Assembly: GCF_963678635.1 (NCBI RefSeq)
Contig: NC_087066.1
Span: forward strand, 43,049,682-43,113,681
Reading direction: 5' to 3'
DNA length: 64,000 bases
Origin: Symsagittifera roscoffensis
Lineage: Eukaryota > Xenacoelomorpha > Acoela > Convolutidae
The notes under the pieces were generated by a model that had not been told where the DNA came from, did not search any database, and was given only the letters and a program-made list of their open reading frames with translations. Positions within the stretch are counted from its first letter, which is position 1. Every line of letters begins with the position of its first letter. A program made the translations under genes and the position numbers. This document shows positions 1 to 11,877 of this stretch, one piece after another.

Positions 1-222
1 CAATTATAGTATGATTATATTTTTATTTTGCGATTACATATTTATATTTTAACAGTTGTGGTTATTTGTCATACTTTCTTATTGATATGATAAATAAAAT
101 AGTATTAATGGTTTATTCTTTGGGGGGAGATGGCTACCATGGGCCTCTTAAGGTCCTTAAAGTGGGACAGAAAGATTTTTAGGAGACAAAAATTCAAGCG
201 TTCCGTTTCGCCTGCCTACTAC
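1..222 (+). repeat. Left copy of direct repeat flanking the 1.63-kb array
   Basis: This stretch matches 7935-8191 in the same orientation. Both hold the words gcgattacatattt, agagatggct (ggagatggct here) and a closely matching ~50-base end around cagaaagattttt and ccgtttcgcctgcctacta. The two copies differ by several small indels and are clearly old. They bracket the tandem array, so the array and its flank may be one duplicated block or the remains of an element. No terminal TG..CA or target duplication is visible. Confidence 0.6.
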
Positions 223-687
223 TTCTGGTTCACACTTTTGGTAACTAAGCATTTTAGTAACTAAGAAGTTCAATCTTGGATTTGAGATTGATTTGATTAT
301 TTGACTCAGGTCCTCATTTCCTTCATCTGCTGGTGAAATTGATTTAAATGCCTGACCATTTTGCTTGAGTTTAATTTATAAACCCATGATATAGAAATTT
401 GGATTTTCGGCTTTTTAGAGCATAATACCCGAACTATTTGAACTTGATAGATTAAAAAATATACCGAAGAGAAAAATTATGTTTTCATTTATTTCATTTT
501 TTTTGATAATTTTCAAAGCTCATGTTAAAAAAGTTAATTTTTTTTCCATTTTGTTCTTACGTCATTGAAACTCAAAAACATAGTTTTTTCACTGCGGTTA
601 AGTAAACAAATCATGATAAGCCGAGCCATAATTAGAGTAACCCACAGAGCCGCATTCCCGGATAGTCAGAAGAATTTTCAACTAAAA
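223..687. other. AT-rich spacer before the tandem array, no gene seen
   Basis: No coding frame, RNA gene or repeat could be supported here. Positions 630-680 carry a short piece (ccgcattcccggatagtcag) that also occurs inside later array units near 4400 and 6030, so the left edge of the array is ragged. Confidence 0.5.
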
Positions 688-3600
688 ATTTACATCGTTC
701 TTTACCAGCTTCATAGTTTTAGTTTTCAGGATTTTTTCAATTTGGTGTTTTGAGCGTCTATAGTAGGAAAAAGCCTTCTTTTAATTGAATCTTATCATCC
801 ATTGATGTTTGAGTTTGTTCCAATTGATGTATATTGTCGATCCGGGAAATTACTATTTCGGATATCGGGTAAAAAAAGTTTGCGGCAATTTGTCAAAAAA
901 TTCGTTATAAGAATCAATTAGGTGCCAAATTTCAAAAAAAAAATTTAGTCATGATTTCAACCTACTTTTTTCTCTTATTATCGTTTAAAAAACCAAATGT
1001 TGCAATTGACCTCAAGAAAATGATAATTCAAGAGTAAATTAATTATAAAACAGTGCCGATTGACAATGTGTTTTTTGAAGCTGATTTGACCTTGAAGCCT
1101 CAAGTTTTTGAAGCCATAAACGAAACTTTTTTTGCTAACTTGAGTCGCGACAAAACAAAATGAGACTAATAAGGCAAACTTGCCACATAGTTTGGACCAT
1201 TTCTGTTTAAACAAATGAAATTTGCTTTTCAATGCGGAAAAAAAACAATTTCTGGCCTTCAATAAACAATTTATTTTTGGAAAACGAGGAATGAACATTT
1301 TTTATTATCTGCTATCCATTAAATGGCCAACTAACAGCGCTGATGGAGAAATGGGAACAAAAAGCTTGGAAACCACAATTTCGTTGCCATTATTTTGCAA
1401 AGATTTGTCTCTGCCTCAAAATCTCTCAAACTTGACAGGCAACATAAAATGTCGGCAATTTATTAGTTTACTTACTAAAATAGGAGGCCAGAAAATATCA
1501 CAATGACCGAAAATACACTCGTCCTTCATCATTTTACCGAGTTAAGATCATGAATTTTCAAGAATTGGGAAAATATAAATAAACTTATAACGTGATTGAA
1601 ATTAAAGAAAGGCGACTGAGTATCAATCAAATCAACCAGACAACCAGATTGAAAAAACTATCCCTTGCACAGAAACAGAAAAAAATTGAGGGTCACTTGA
1701 ACTAGGCTGCGTTTACTTTCGTTTTGCTCTGCAAAAAAAAAAATTCGGAAGACGTTTTTTTATTACTATTATTAGTGCCGAATCAAAGTTTGTTTTGCAA
1801 CGAAGATTCTCTGCTTGAATAATTATTTGCGCTAGTTGCACGGTACTTAAGCTCAAGTTAAAATAAAGCTAACTTGGAAAAGCCCCAGTGCTAGGACCTG
1901 ATGCACCCTGAAATTCAAAGGCCGGTGGTTCAAAGTATAGCCATTACATAAATCTTTAAAACTGTAAGCCGTACGATCTTCTACGCTGCTCTAAAATTAC
2001 CCCAAAAAACATTTAATTTTTCCCTTTGAAAAGTTCTTAACTGAAATTTTTTTTCAGAAATTTTGATATTTAAAATGGGCTAAGGCAACGTTTGTGAATT
2101 CGCTTTCCATGGCTACAAGACATCTTTTTGAATCAAGATTTAGTGCTAATCAAAATTTCATCGTTTTATGATCCATCTTTATGTTTCAAATTAATTAAAA
2201 CTTTTACAAAAAAGGAGCTTTCGTTTCTCCTACTGAGGTTAAAAAAGCGGTAAAGCTAATAGCTGAGCGAAAGACATCCAAGCCGTCCTTCCAGCTTGAA
2301 CAAAAGTCCGCTAAAATTTTATGTTGTTCATTTCCAGCTTCAAAGTTTTAGTTTTCAAGATTTCATTATTTTGGTGTTCTGAGCGTCTATAATAAGAAAG
2401 AGCCTTCTTTTAATTGAATCTTATCATCGATTGATGTTTGAGTCTGTTCGAATCAATGTATATTGTCGATCCGGCAAAATATTGATATCGGAGTACGGGG
2501 AACAAAATGTCCAGCTGTTTGTGAAAAATAATCGTGTTAAGAATCATTTAGGGGCGAAAGTTCAAAAAACTTTTTTTAACCACCACTTCATCTTACTTTT
2601 TTCTTTTATTATCGTTTGAAAAAAAAAATGTTGCCATTGACCTCATGAAGATGATAATTCAAGAGTCAATTAAATATAAAACAGTGCCGATTGACAATGT
2701 GTTTTTTGAAGCTGATTTGACCTTGAAGCCTCAAGTTTTTGAAGCCATAAACGAAACTTTTTTTGCTAACTTGAGTCGCGACAAAACAAAATGAGACTAA
2801 TAAGGCAAACTTGCCACATAGTTTGGACCATTTCTGTTTAAACAAATGAAATTTGCTTTTCAATGCGGAAAAAAAACAATTTCTGGCCTTCAATAAACAA
2901 TTTGTTTTTGGAAAACGAGGAATGAACATTTTTTATTATCTGCTATCCATTAAATGGCCAACAAACAGCGCTGATGGAGAAATGGGAACAAAAAGCTTGG
3001 AAACCACAATTTCGTTGCCATTATTTTGCAAAGATTTGTCTCTGCCTCAAAATCTCTCAAACTTGACAGGCAACATAAAATGTCGGCAATTTATTAGTTT
3101 ACTTATTAAATTAGGAGGCCAGAAAATATCACAATGACCGAAAATACACTCGTCCTTCATCATTTTACCGAGTTAAGATCATGAATTTTCAAGAATTGAG
3201 AAAATATAAATAAACTTATAACGTGATTGAAATTAAAGAAAGGCGACTGAGTATCAATCAAATCAACCAGACAACCAGATTGAAAAAACTATCCCTTGCA
3301 CAGAAACAGAAAAAAATTGAGGGTCACTTGAACTAGGCTGCGTTTACTTTCGTTTTGCTCTGCAAAAAAAAAATTCGGAAGACGTTTTTTTATTACTATT
3401 ATTAGTGCCGAATCAAAGTTTGTTTTGCAACGAAGATTCTCTGCTTGAATAATTATTTGCGCTAGTTGCACGGTACTTAAGCTCAAGTTAAAATAAAGCT
3501 AACTTGGAAAGGCCCCAGTGCTAGGACCTGATGCACCCTGAAATTCAAAGGCCGGTGGTTCAAAGTATAGCCATTACATAAATCTTTAAAACTGTAAGCC

Positions 3601-6600
3601 GTACGATCTTCTACGCTGCTCTAAAATTACCCCAAAAAACATTTAATTTTTCCCTTTGAAAAGTTCTTAACTGAAAATTTTTTTCAGAAATTTTGATATT
3701 TAAAATGGGCTAAGGCAACGTTTGTGAATTCGCTTTCCATGGCTACAAGACATCTTTTTGAATCAAGATTTAGTGCTAATCAAAATTTCATCGTTTTATG
3801 ATCCATCTTTATGTTTCAAATTAATTAAAACTTTTACAAAAAAGGAGCTTTCGTTTCTCCTACTGAGGTTAAAAAAGCGGTAAAGCTAATAGCTGAGCGA
3901 AAGACATCCAAGCCGTCCTTCCAGCTTGAACAAAAGTCCGCTAAAATTTTATGTTGTTCATTTCCAGCTTCAAAGTTTTAGTTTTCAAGATTTCATTATT
4001 TTGGTGTTCTGAGCGTCTATAATAAGAAAGAGCCTTCTTTTAATTGAATCTTATCATCGATTGATGTTTGAGTCTGTTCGAATCAATGTATATTGTCGAT
4101 CCGGCAAAATATTGATATCGGAGTACGGGGAACAAAATGTCCGGCTGTTTGTGAAAAATAATCGTGTTAAGAATCATTTAGGGGCGAAAGTTCAAAAAAC
4201 TTTTTTTAACCACCACTTCATCTTACTTTTTTCTTTTATTATCGTTTGAAAAAAAAAATGTTGCCATTGACCTCATGAAGATGATAATTCAAGAGTCAAT
4301 TAAATATAAAACAGTGCCGCTTGGCCATGTATTTTTTGAAAGTAATTTGACCTAGAATCTTTAGGTTTTTGAAGCCATAAATAGCGTAACCAACAGAGCC
4401 GCATTCCCGGATAGTCAGCAAAAGCTGAAAATTTTCTTGCTAAGTTGAGTCGCGACAAAACAAAATGACACTAATTAGGCAAACTTGCCTGCCACATAGT
4501 TTGGACCATTTGTGTTTAAACAAATGAAATCTGTTTTTCAATGCGGAAAAAAACAAATTTTGGCCTTCTGTAAACAGTTTTTTTTTGAAAAACAAGGAAC
4601 AAATATTTTTTTATTATCTGCTATCCAATAAATGGCACACTAACAGCGCTGATAAAAAAAATCGGACCAAAAAGCTTGGAAACCACAATTACGTTGCCAT
4701 TATTTTGCGATGATTTGTCTCTGCCTCAAAAAGTTGTCAAACTTCACAGACAACATTAAATGTCGGCAATTTTTTAGTTTCACTCGTCCTTTAACCTTTT
4801 GCCGACTTAAGATCCTGGAATTTACTCAATTGGGAAAAAAATTTATTTAAGTTTATAACGTGAATGAAATTAAAGAAAGGCGATTCGAGTATGAATCAAG
4901 TCAACCAGACAACCAGATTCAGAAAACTATCCCTTGCACAGAAACAAAAAAACGGAGTGCAAAACTTCTACAAGACATTGCGGGTCTATGGGCTACTTGA
5001 ACTAGGCTGCGTTTACCTTCCTTTTGCTCTACAAAAAAATTAGAAAAGGTTTATTTCATTATTAGTGCCGAATACACAGGCAGCAATCGAAATTTGTTTT
5101 GCAACGGAGGTTCTCTGCTTGAATTATTACTTGCGCTAGTTGCACGTTACTTAAGCTCAAGTTAAAACAGAACTAATTTGGAAAGGTCCTTGAGCTAGGA
5201 CCTGATGCAACCTGAAATTCAAAGGCCGGTGTTTAAAAATATAGCCGTTTACATAAATCTTGAAAATTGCTAGCCGTACGATCTTCGACCCCAGTAAACT
5301 GTTAAATTTTTCACTTTATTAAATTTTTACATAAAATTCTGTTCAGAAATTTAGCTATTTAAAATGGGCAAGGCCAAACTTTTGAGTTCGTTTTCCATGG
5401 CTGCTTGACATCTTTTCGAATCAAATAATAGTGCTAATCAAAATTTCATCGTTTTATGATCCATCTTTGCATAGAGGAGCTTTCGTTTTTCCTATTGAGC
5501 TTAAAAAAGCGGTAAAGCTAGTAGCTGAGGTAAAGTCATTCAAGCCGTTATTCCAGCTTGAAGAAATGTCTGCTAAAACTTCATATCGTTCTTTTCCAGC
5601 TTCATAGTTTCAGTTTTCAGGATTTTAATAAATTGGTATTTTGAGCGTCTATAATAAAAAAGAGCCTTCTATTAATTGAATCTTATCATCGATTGATGTT
5701 TGAGTCTGTTCAGATAGGTTTATATTGTTGATCCGGCAAAATTTTGATTTCGGATTTTGTGGAACAAAAAAACTCCGGCTACTTGTGAAAAAAATTCGTT
5801 ATAAGAACCATTTAGGGGGAAAATTTCATTAAGCTTTTTTTAACCACCACTTCATCTTTCTTTTCTCTTTTTATTGTTTGAAAAACCAAATGTTGCAATT
5901 GACTTCTTGAAGATGATAATTTAAAAGTCATTTATATATAAAATAGTGCCGATTGACAATGTGTTTTTTGGGTGATTTGACCTTGAAGCCTGAAGTTTTT
6001 GAAGCCATAAATAGCGTAACCCACAGAACCGCATTCCCGGATAGCTAGAAAAAACTAACAACTTTCTTGCTAAGTTGAGTTGCGACAAAACAATATGAGA
6101 TTAAGTAGTCAAACATGCCACATAGTTTGGACCATTTGTGTTTAAACTATTGAAATCTGTTTTTCAATGCGAAAAAAAAACAGTTTCTGGCCTTCAGTAA
6201 ACGGTTTCTTTTTGGAAAACGAGGAAAAATTAATTTTTAAATATCTGCTACCCATTAAATGGCCAACTAACAGCGCTGATAAAAAAAATTAGGACCAAAA
6301 AGCTTGGAAACCACAATCACGTTGCCATTGTTTTGCAAAGGTTTGTCTCTGCCTCAAAAAGTTCTCAAACTTGACAGGCAACATAAAATGTCGGCAATTT
6401 ATATGTTCCCTTTCTAAATTAGGAGGTCAGGAACTTTCACAATGACAATCGAAACTACAATCGTCCTTCATCAATTTCATCCATTGGGAATAGGTTGATA
6501 AAAATATAACGTGAATGAAATTAAAGAAAGGCGAGTCGATTATGAATCAAATCAACTAGACAACCAGATTGAGAAAACTATCCCTTGCACCGAAACAGAA

Positions 6601-7492
6601 GAAAACTGAGTGCAAAAATTGTTCAAAATACTAGCCTGAACTGAACCTGCGGTTCTATGGGCTACTTGAACAAGGCTGCGCTTACCTTCATTTTGCTCTA
6701 CAAAAAAAATCGGAAGAAGTTTTTTTCATTATTAGTGCCGAATACACAGGCAGCAATCGAAGTTTGTTTTGCAACGGAGATTCTCTGCTTGAATAATTAC
6801 TTGCGCTAGTTGCACGGTACTTAAGCTGAATTTAAAACAGAGCTAACTTGGAAAGGTCCCAGTGCTAGGACCTGAAGCACCCTGAAACTCAAAGGCCGGT
6901 GGTTAAAAATATAGCCCTTTACATAAATCTTTAAAATTGTTAGCCGTACGGTCTTCGACCCCAGTAAACAGTTAAATTTTTCACTTTATTAATTATTTAC
7001 ATAAAATATTGTTCAGAAATTTTGCTATTTAAATTGGGCTAGGCCAAGGTTTTTGAATTCGTTTTCCATGGCTGCTTGACATCTTTTTGAATCAAATTTT
7101 AGTGCTAATCAGAATTTTATCGTTTTATGATCCATCTTTATGTTTCAAATTAGTTAAATTTTTTTACATAAAGGAGCTTTCGTTTCTCCTACTGAGGTTA
7201 AAAAGCGGTAAATCTAAGAGCTGAGGGAAAGACATCCAGCTTGAGGAACTAACTGCTAAAACTTTATATCGAACAAAAAGTTTTCGGTTATTTGTGAAAA
7301 AAATTCGTTATAAGATTCATTTAGGGTCCAAAATTCACAAAGTTTTTTTAGCACCACTTCATCTTTCTTTTTTCTGTTATTATCGTTTGAAAAACCAAAC
7401 GTTGCAATTGACCTCATGAAGATGATAATTCAAGAGTCAATTAATTATAAAACAGTGCCAATAGACAATGTATTTGTTGAAGGTGATTTGAC
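688..7492 (+). repeat. Tandem array of a ~1.63-kb satellite-like unit
   Basis: The marker gagcgtctat recurs at 752, 2381, 4011 and 5643, giving periods of 1629, 1630 and 1632 bases. A fifth unit is present only as a remnant at about 7263-7492, with an internal deletion that removes the marker. Units 1 and 2 are nearly identical over 1180-2300 and 2811-3930. Units 3 and 4 are more diverged and carry about 60 extra bases around ccgcattcccggatag. Short frames of 62-106 codons recur in each unit on both strands, but they overlap each other antisense and are AT-rich, so I do not call genes. The unit ends abruptly at 7492. Confidence 0.85.
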
Positions 7493-7934
7493 CACTCCCA
7501 AAAATACTCTGTTTTTTTAACTTAAAATTTAAACTATTTAAATTTAAATTTGATTTCCTAACTTTAAAACTATATTTTCATTGCAATCATAACCGCGCTT
7601 GTCGGTACAAAATGTCTCTTTTTTTAAAATTAATTTTCAATTTTTACGTGTTCATTCTTCACAAGGACACGTTTATATGATCGGGTTGGGAGTTATGGTT
7701 GAAAATGCCGCAATGACTCCAAAGTTTCCAGGGCAAAACCTAAATCCGTTTTAGTTTTTAGATTAAAAAAATGGTTCAAATGCTGACATACCTTTGATTC
7801 TTTATAGTTTACTCAATTTTTGATGCAAAGTTCATATGTCTCGCAAGATCTTGACTGCTGTTAATCTATTACGTAACTGAGTTTGTTTCATAGCATTTTT
7901 TAATTTTTTTTTATTATGTATCAACTCGATTAAA
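7493..7934. other. Spacer right of the array, no gene seen
   Basis: AT-rich sequence with no recognisable gene, RNA or repeat. It separates the truncated fifth unit from the right-hand flanking direct repeat. Confidence 0.4.
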
Positions 7935-8191
7935 ATACGATTATAGTTTTAATTAAAAATATAAAACCTTTTGCGATTACATATTTCTGTTTAAAATTAT
8001 GGTTTTTTGTCATAATTTCTCATTGATCTGAATAAACAAACTGGTACTAATGTTATCTGCCAGGGATTCTTTGGAGAGAGATGGCTAATTCCTAGGGAGG
8101 GCCTGCTATTGGCCTCTCAACATCATTAAAAGGTGGGCAGAAAGATTTTTGGGAGCCAAAAATTCAAGCGTTCCGTTTCGCCTGCCTACTA
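7935..8191 (+). repeat. Right copy of direct repeat flanking the array
   Basis: Diverged copy of 1-222 in the same orientation, best conserved over its last 50 bases. An open frame of 135 codons starts at 8133 inside it and runs to 8540, but its end lies in minisatellite sequence and its start is shared repeat, so it is not called as a gene. Confidence 0.6.
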
Positions 8192-8439
8192 CCGAAAAGT
8201 GCTCGGTTCTGATTTTGAGATCCAAAACTTACCAATGCTCCTCCTCCCAAATTTGGAAAAAGCTGGTTCCGTGTTGAATTACAGTTATGGCATTCTAAAA
8301 ATTGTTTTAGTTTGTCTTGAACCCGGTAAAATTGATCAGAAACAGCTTGTAAACATTCCTATCACCAATGCTAATGTTGGACTAGGAAAAAGGGGTGTGG
8401 TTATTTTTCTGGAGTTTTTCCCATTCTTTTTTATATTGT

Positions 8440-8990
8440 CCGCCAAACATGGAAGCGTTATATATCGGTCCTCCTGGATGATTTCTATGTACCCTAATGA
8501 ACCCTATATAAATCAAATGATCGCTATGTATAGCTACTGATCCCTATAAAAAGAAAAGGAACCCTATGTTATAACAATAATCCCTATGAACATCTAATAA
8601 TCCCACTGATTATCTAAAAATCCCTGAGTGTAACTAACGATCCCTATGTGTAATGAAGATCCGTATGTATAACAAATAAACCCAATGAAAATTTGTTTTT
8701 ACATATTATAATCGAATGATCCAGTTCCTAATTATAACAAATGATCCCTATCAAAAGCCAATGATCCCTATGAAAATCTAAAGATCGCTATCTGTAACTA
8801 GTAATTCCTATGTAAAGCTATTAACCCCATGTAAAACTAATTATCCTTGTATATCTGATGACCTTGATGTATAACTAACTAATGAATATCTATTGATTCA
8901 TTAAACTTAATAATGATCGGTAAGTACAACTAGTAATTGCTATGTATAGCTAATGATCCCTTTGTTAATCTAATGATCCTTTTGCTAAGC
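8440..8990 (+). repeat. Degenerate ~24-bp minisatellite (aatgatccctatgtataact type)
   Basis: The words gatccctatg, aatgatccct and tataactaa recur roughly every 20-26 bases across this stretch with many substitutions. The same type of repeat appears in reverse complement at 49910-50110 (ataggga, gatcatta), about 41 kb away on the far side of both mobile elements. Confidence 0.75.
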
Positions 8991-9929
8991 CAGATTGATT
9001 CCAAATTAATTAAATAGACAAAATAGTCCCAATGTGAAATAAATTTTGGAGGAAAACAACTCAACGAAAGAGATGGAGGTATTTTTTTGACAATGCTAAA
9101 ACATGTAACCGTGCTACATACATGTAACTCACCGAGGTTCAAAACATGAGAATTGTACACAATTACCTTATGTTCAGTTGTGAAAGTTGTTTTTATCAAA
9201 ACTCGCTTCAACGATTCGCTATAATTTTGATCAAGCAACAATTCAAGAATAATTACATAGAACAAAGCTATTTTGTGTATTTAAAAGATCAGTTTAACAC
9301 CCTGAGGAACAAAAACAAGCTAAAATTTTCAACATTTTTGAAACCTCGCCTGAAAGGGAAACAATTATTCGATAAAAAGGCAAAAAACGAACGACGAAAG
9401 AAAATGGCTTCCTAGTTAGTTATGATCGGTAAGAACAACTAGTAATTGCTATGTATAGCTAATGATCCCTTTGTTAATCTAATGATCCCTTTGCTAAGCC
9501 AGATTGATTCCAAAGTAATTAAATAGACAAAATAGTCCCAATGTGAAATAAATTTTGGAGGAAAACAACTCAACGAAAGAGATAGAGGTATTTTTTTGAC
9601 AATGCTAAAACATGTAACCGTGCTACATACATGTAACTCACCGATGTTCAAAACATGAGAACTGTACACAATTACCTTATGTTCAGTTGTGAAAGTTGTT
9701 TTTATCAAAACTCGCTTCAACGATTCGCTATAATTTTGATCAAGCAACAATTCAAGAATAATTACATAGAACAAAGCTATTTTGTGTATTTAAAAGATCA
9801 GTTTAACACCCTGAGGAACAAAAACAAGCTAAAATTTTCAACATTTTCGAAACCTCGCCTGAAAGGGAAACAATTATTCGATAAAAAGGCAAAAAACGAA
9901 CAACGAAAGAAAATGGCTTCCTAGTTATA
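8912..9929 (+). repeat. 509-bp tandem duplication, two copies
   Basis: The copies run about 8912-9420 and 9421-9929, with only scattered single-base differences (for example atgagaattgtac versus atgagaactgtac). Each copy carries an 89-codon plus frame (9146-9415, 9655-9924) antisense to a 111-codon minus frame (8930-9265, 9439-9774). All four frames survive in both copies. I do not recognise either protein; the duplication is recent enough that open frames alone prove little. Confidence 0.85.
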
Positions 9930-11463
9930 TATGGGCCTACTCAATTGCGACAACTTAAGCAGCAATTTTTCTTTATTTTTTCAAGTTTTTGCCCTAGGGT
10001 CCCTGTTTTTAAACGTGGATTGAATAACTAAGACAGTTTTCAGTAATGTAAATCATCTAACCATCAGTTTCCGGGTATTCAACATCTAACCTCCCATGGT
10101 GACCTCCCCAACCATATTTAGGGATGTTTTTGATTGGTAAAAATGTTTTAAGTCAATCAAATTTTCAAGCGGGAAATCAAGTGATGATCAAAGCGTTTCG
10201 ATGATAAAAACAGAGGACACTTCTTTATGAATAAAAAAAAGAGCAGGAAACCAAATGATGACTAAAGCGTACAAATGATAAATTAATAAAAAAAAGGATA
10301 CTTCTTTATTTTCTTTATTTTATTCAGACGGAAGTTTTATAATGTTTCCCTTGATTTAAAAAAAACATGCAGGTAGTTTTCAGCTGTTTGAACTGTAGGT
10401 TCTCATTTTATTTATTGCATTTGATCACTGGTTTTATCTGATCACTGTTTTTATACTGAAAAAAATGTGTTTTTGAAACAACTACACTTTTTAATACAAT
10501 AAATACTGTCACCATGGTTCAAACAATCAAAAAACCCAAAAACAAAATGTTCAAAAGATTTAATTTTTTTTTCATTTTATTGCATTTATAAATAATATAA
10601 ACGGATCATAATACATTTTAAGTTGTATGAATCGTCCATTTTACATTTGAATTATCTATTTTTTTACAGTTATAGCAAAGTTTTCTAAAAGAAAGATCAT
10701 GCTGTAACATGTAAAACGATGAACCCCAAAAAAAGAATTTGCTATTTTATTGAAACAGAAAGGACCACAGATGTCGCTATTTTTAAACAAACTGAGTTAT
10801 TCTGATGATATTGCAAATCCCATTAAGAACAAGCTGTTTTTATAACAATTGTGATTCATTATAAGTGGATTGTACTTGAAATTGTTTCCACTATGATATG
10901 TCCATAAATAAATTTTAAGTTTGAAAAAAACCAACTTCATTAAGTGTTTGATCGTTTTGAATGCCTGTGGTCAGGTATATTAGTTTTCTAAAATGATGTG
11001 TAGGAATTTTGTATGTAAAGATCCGTTATGATGACTTTATGCCTGTTTGTATGTTTGTATGTTATGTCTGAAGTATATGTTTTTATAGATTTATATTTAT
11101 ATAAATATATATATATATATATGCATATATGTGCATTAAAAGTAAAAATTATAGCCTTAAAGAAAATTTTTTGTGTTAATTTTTTCATTATTTGAACCAA
11201 AATAACAGTAATTATTCTATTACAAATTTTAACTGATTCAAATCAAAAAAATTTTGAAAGCAGAAGAAGCACAATCAGCGAACTGAAAAAAATGCAACCA
11301 AGATTATAGTCCAAACAGTTGAAAACTAAGTGCATGTATTTTTTGAATCAATGAAAACTGTGAAATATTCGGTCTGAATATTTATTATAAAAAACAAAGT
11401 GGAGTCCTCTTTTTTTTGTACAAACTATGTGCTTTAGTTCCAGACATTACTTTAATTTCTTTG
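9930..11463. other. Intergenic stretch left of the LTR element
   Basis: No gene recognised. It contains an imperfect ~75-bp tandem duplication at about 10175-10320 (aaatgatgac/aagtgatgatc, agcg, acttcttta words) and a TA-rich microsatellite at 11105-11137. A short stretch near 11003-11060 has about 80% similarity in reverse complement to 29630-29690 (tgcctgtttgt words), so both flanks of the LTR element carry old copies of the same repeat type. Confidence 0.5.
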
Positions 11464-11467
11464 ATAG
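11464..11467. other. Target site duplication (left), ATAG
   Basis: The four bases atag directly precede the left LTR and recur directly after the right LTR at 28615-28618. Confidence 0.85.
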
Positions 11468-11877
11468 TGAGTTAAGACTGGAGTGTATAACTCATAGAGT
11501 AATTTCGGATAGGGTACACCGTCTGCTCGTCACGCTATCTTATTTTCGGCCGGATAGATTCGTGCAACTTCTTAGTCTAATACCGATCCTAATCTTACTC
11601 TTATACTATCTAGTCTCAGGTTGTTTAACTAGTCTCTGCTAGGCTCAATAGATCTAGGGTATACTGGTTTATTGCGGCTGCTGAAGTGCTCGGGAGAGTC
11701 CAACTAATTTCTAAGTTAAATTCAAATCTCTCTGGTGCTGAAATTACAAGTAACTTCAGCACTTACAAATAAGTGGGTTGTTAGTTAGATGGATCATGAT
11801 TGGTTAATATTAAATACTTTACATTGGTAAAACATTTAATTTATCCAATCATAAAATATAGTTTAGATCAGGTTCCA
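11468..11877 (-). repeat. 3' LTR of the retroelement
   Basis: 410 bases, apparently identical to 28205-28614. On the minus strand it begins TGGAACC and ends ACTCA. It lies downstream of the 599-aa ORF and a ~1.5-kb untranslated region. Only a short purine run (ggatggg) precedes it as a possible polypurine tract. Confidence 0.95.

Noticed and set aside
978-4249. Repeated 62-106-codon ORFs in the 1.63-kb array
   Set aside because: They recur only because the unit is repeated, overlap antisense, and have biased AT-rich composition without motifs.
8133-8540. 135-codon plus-strand ORF
   Set aside because: Its start lies in a dispersed direct repeat and its end in minisatellite sequence; no domain or signal is recognisable.
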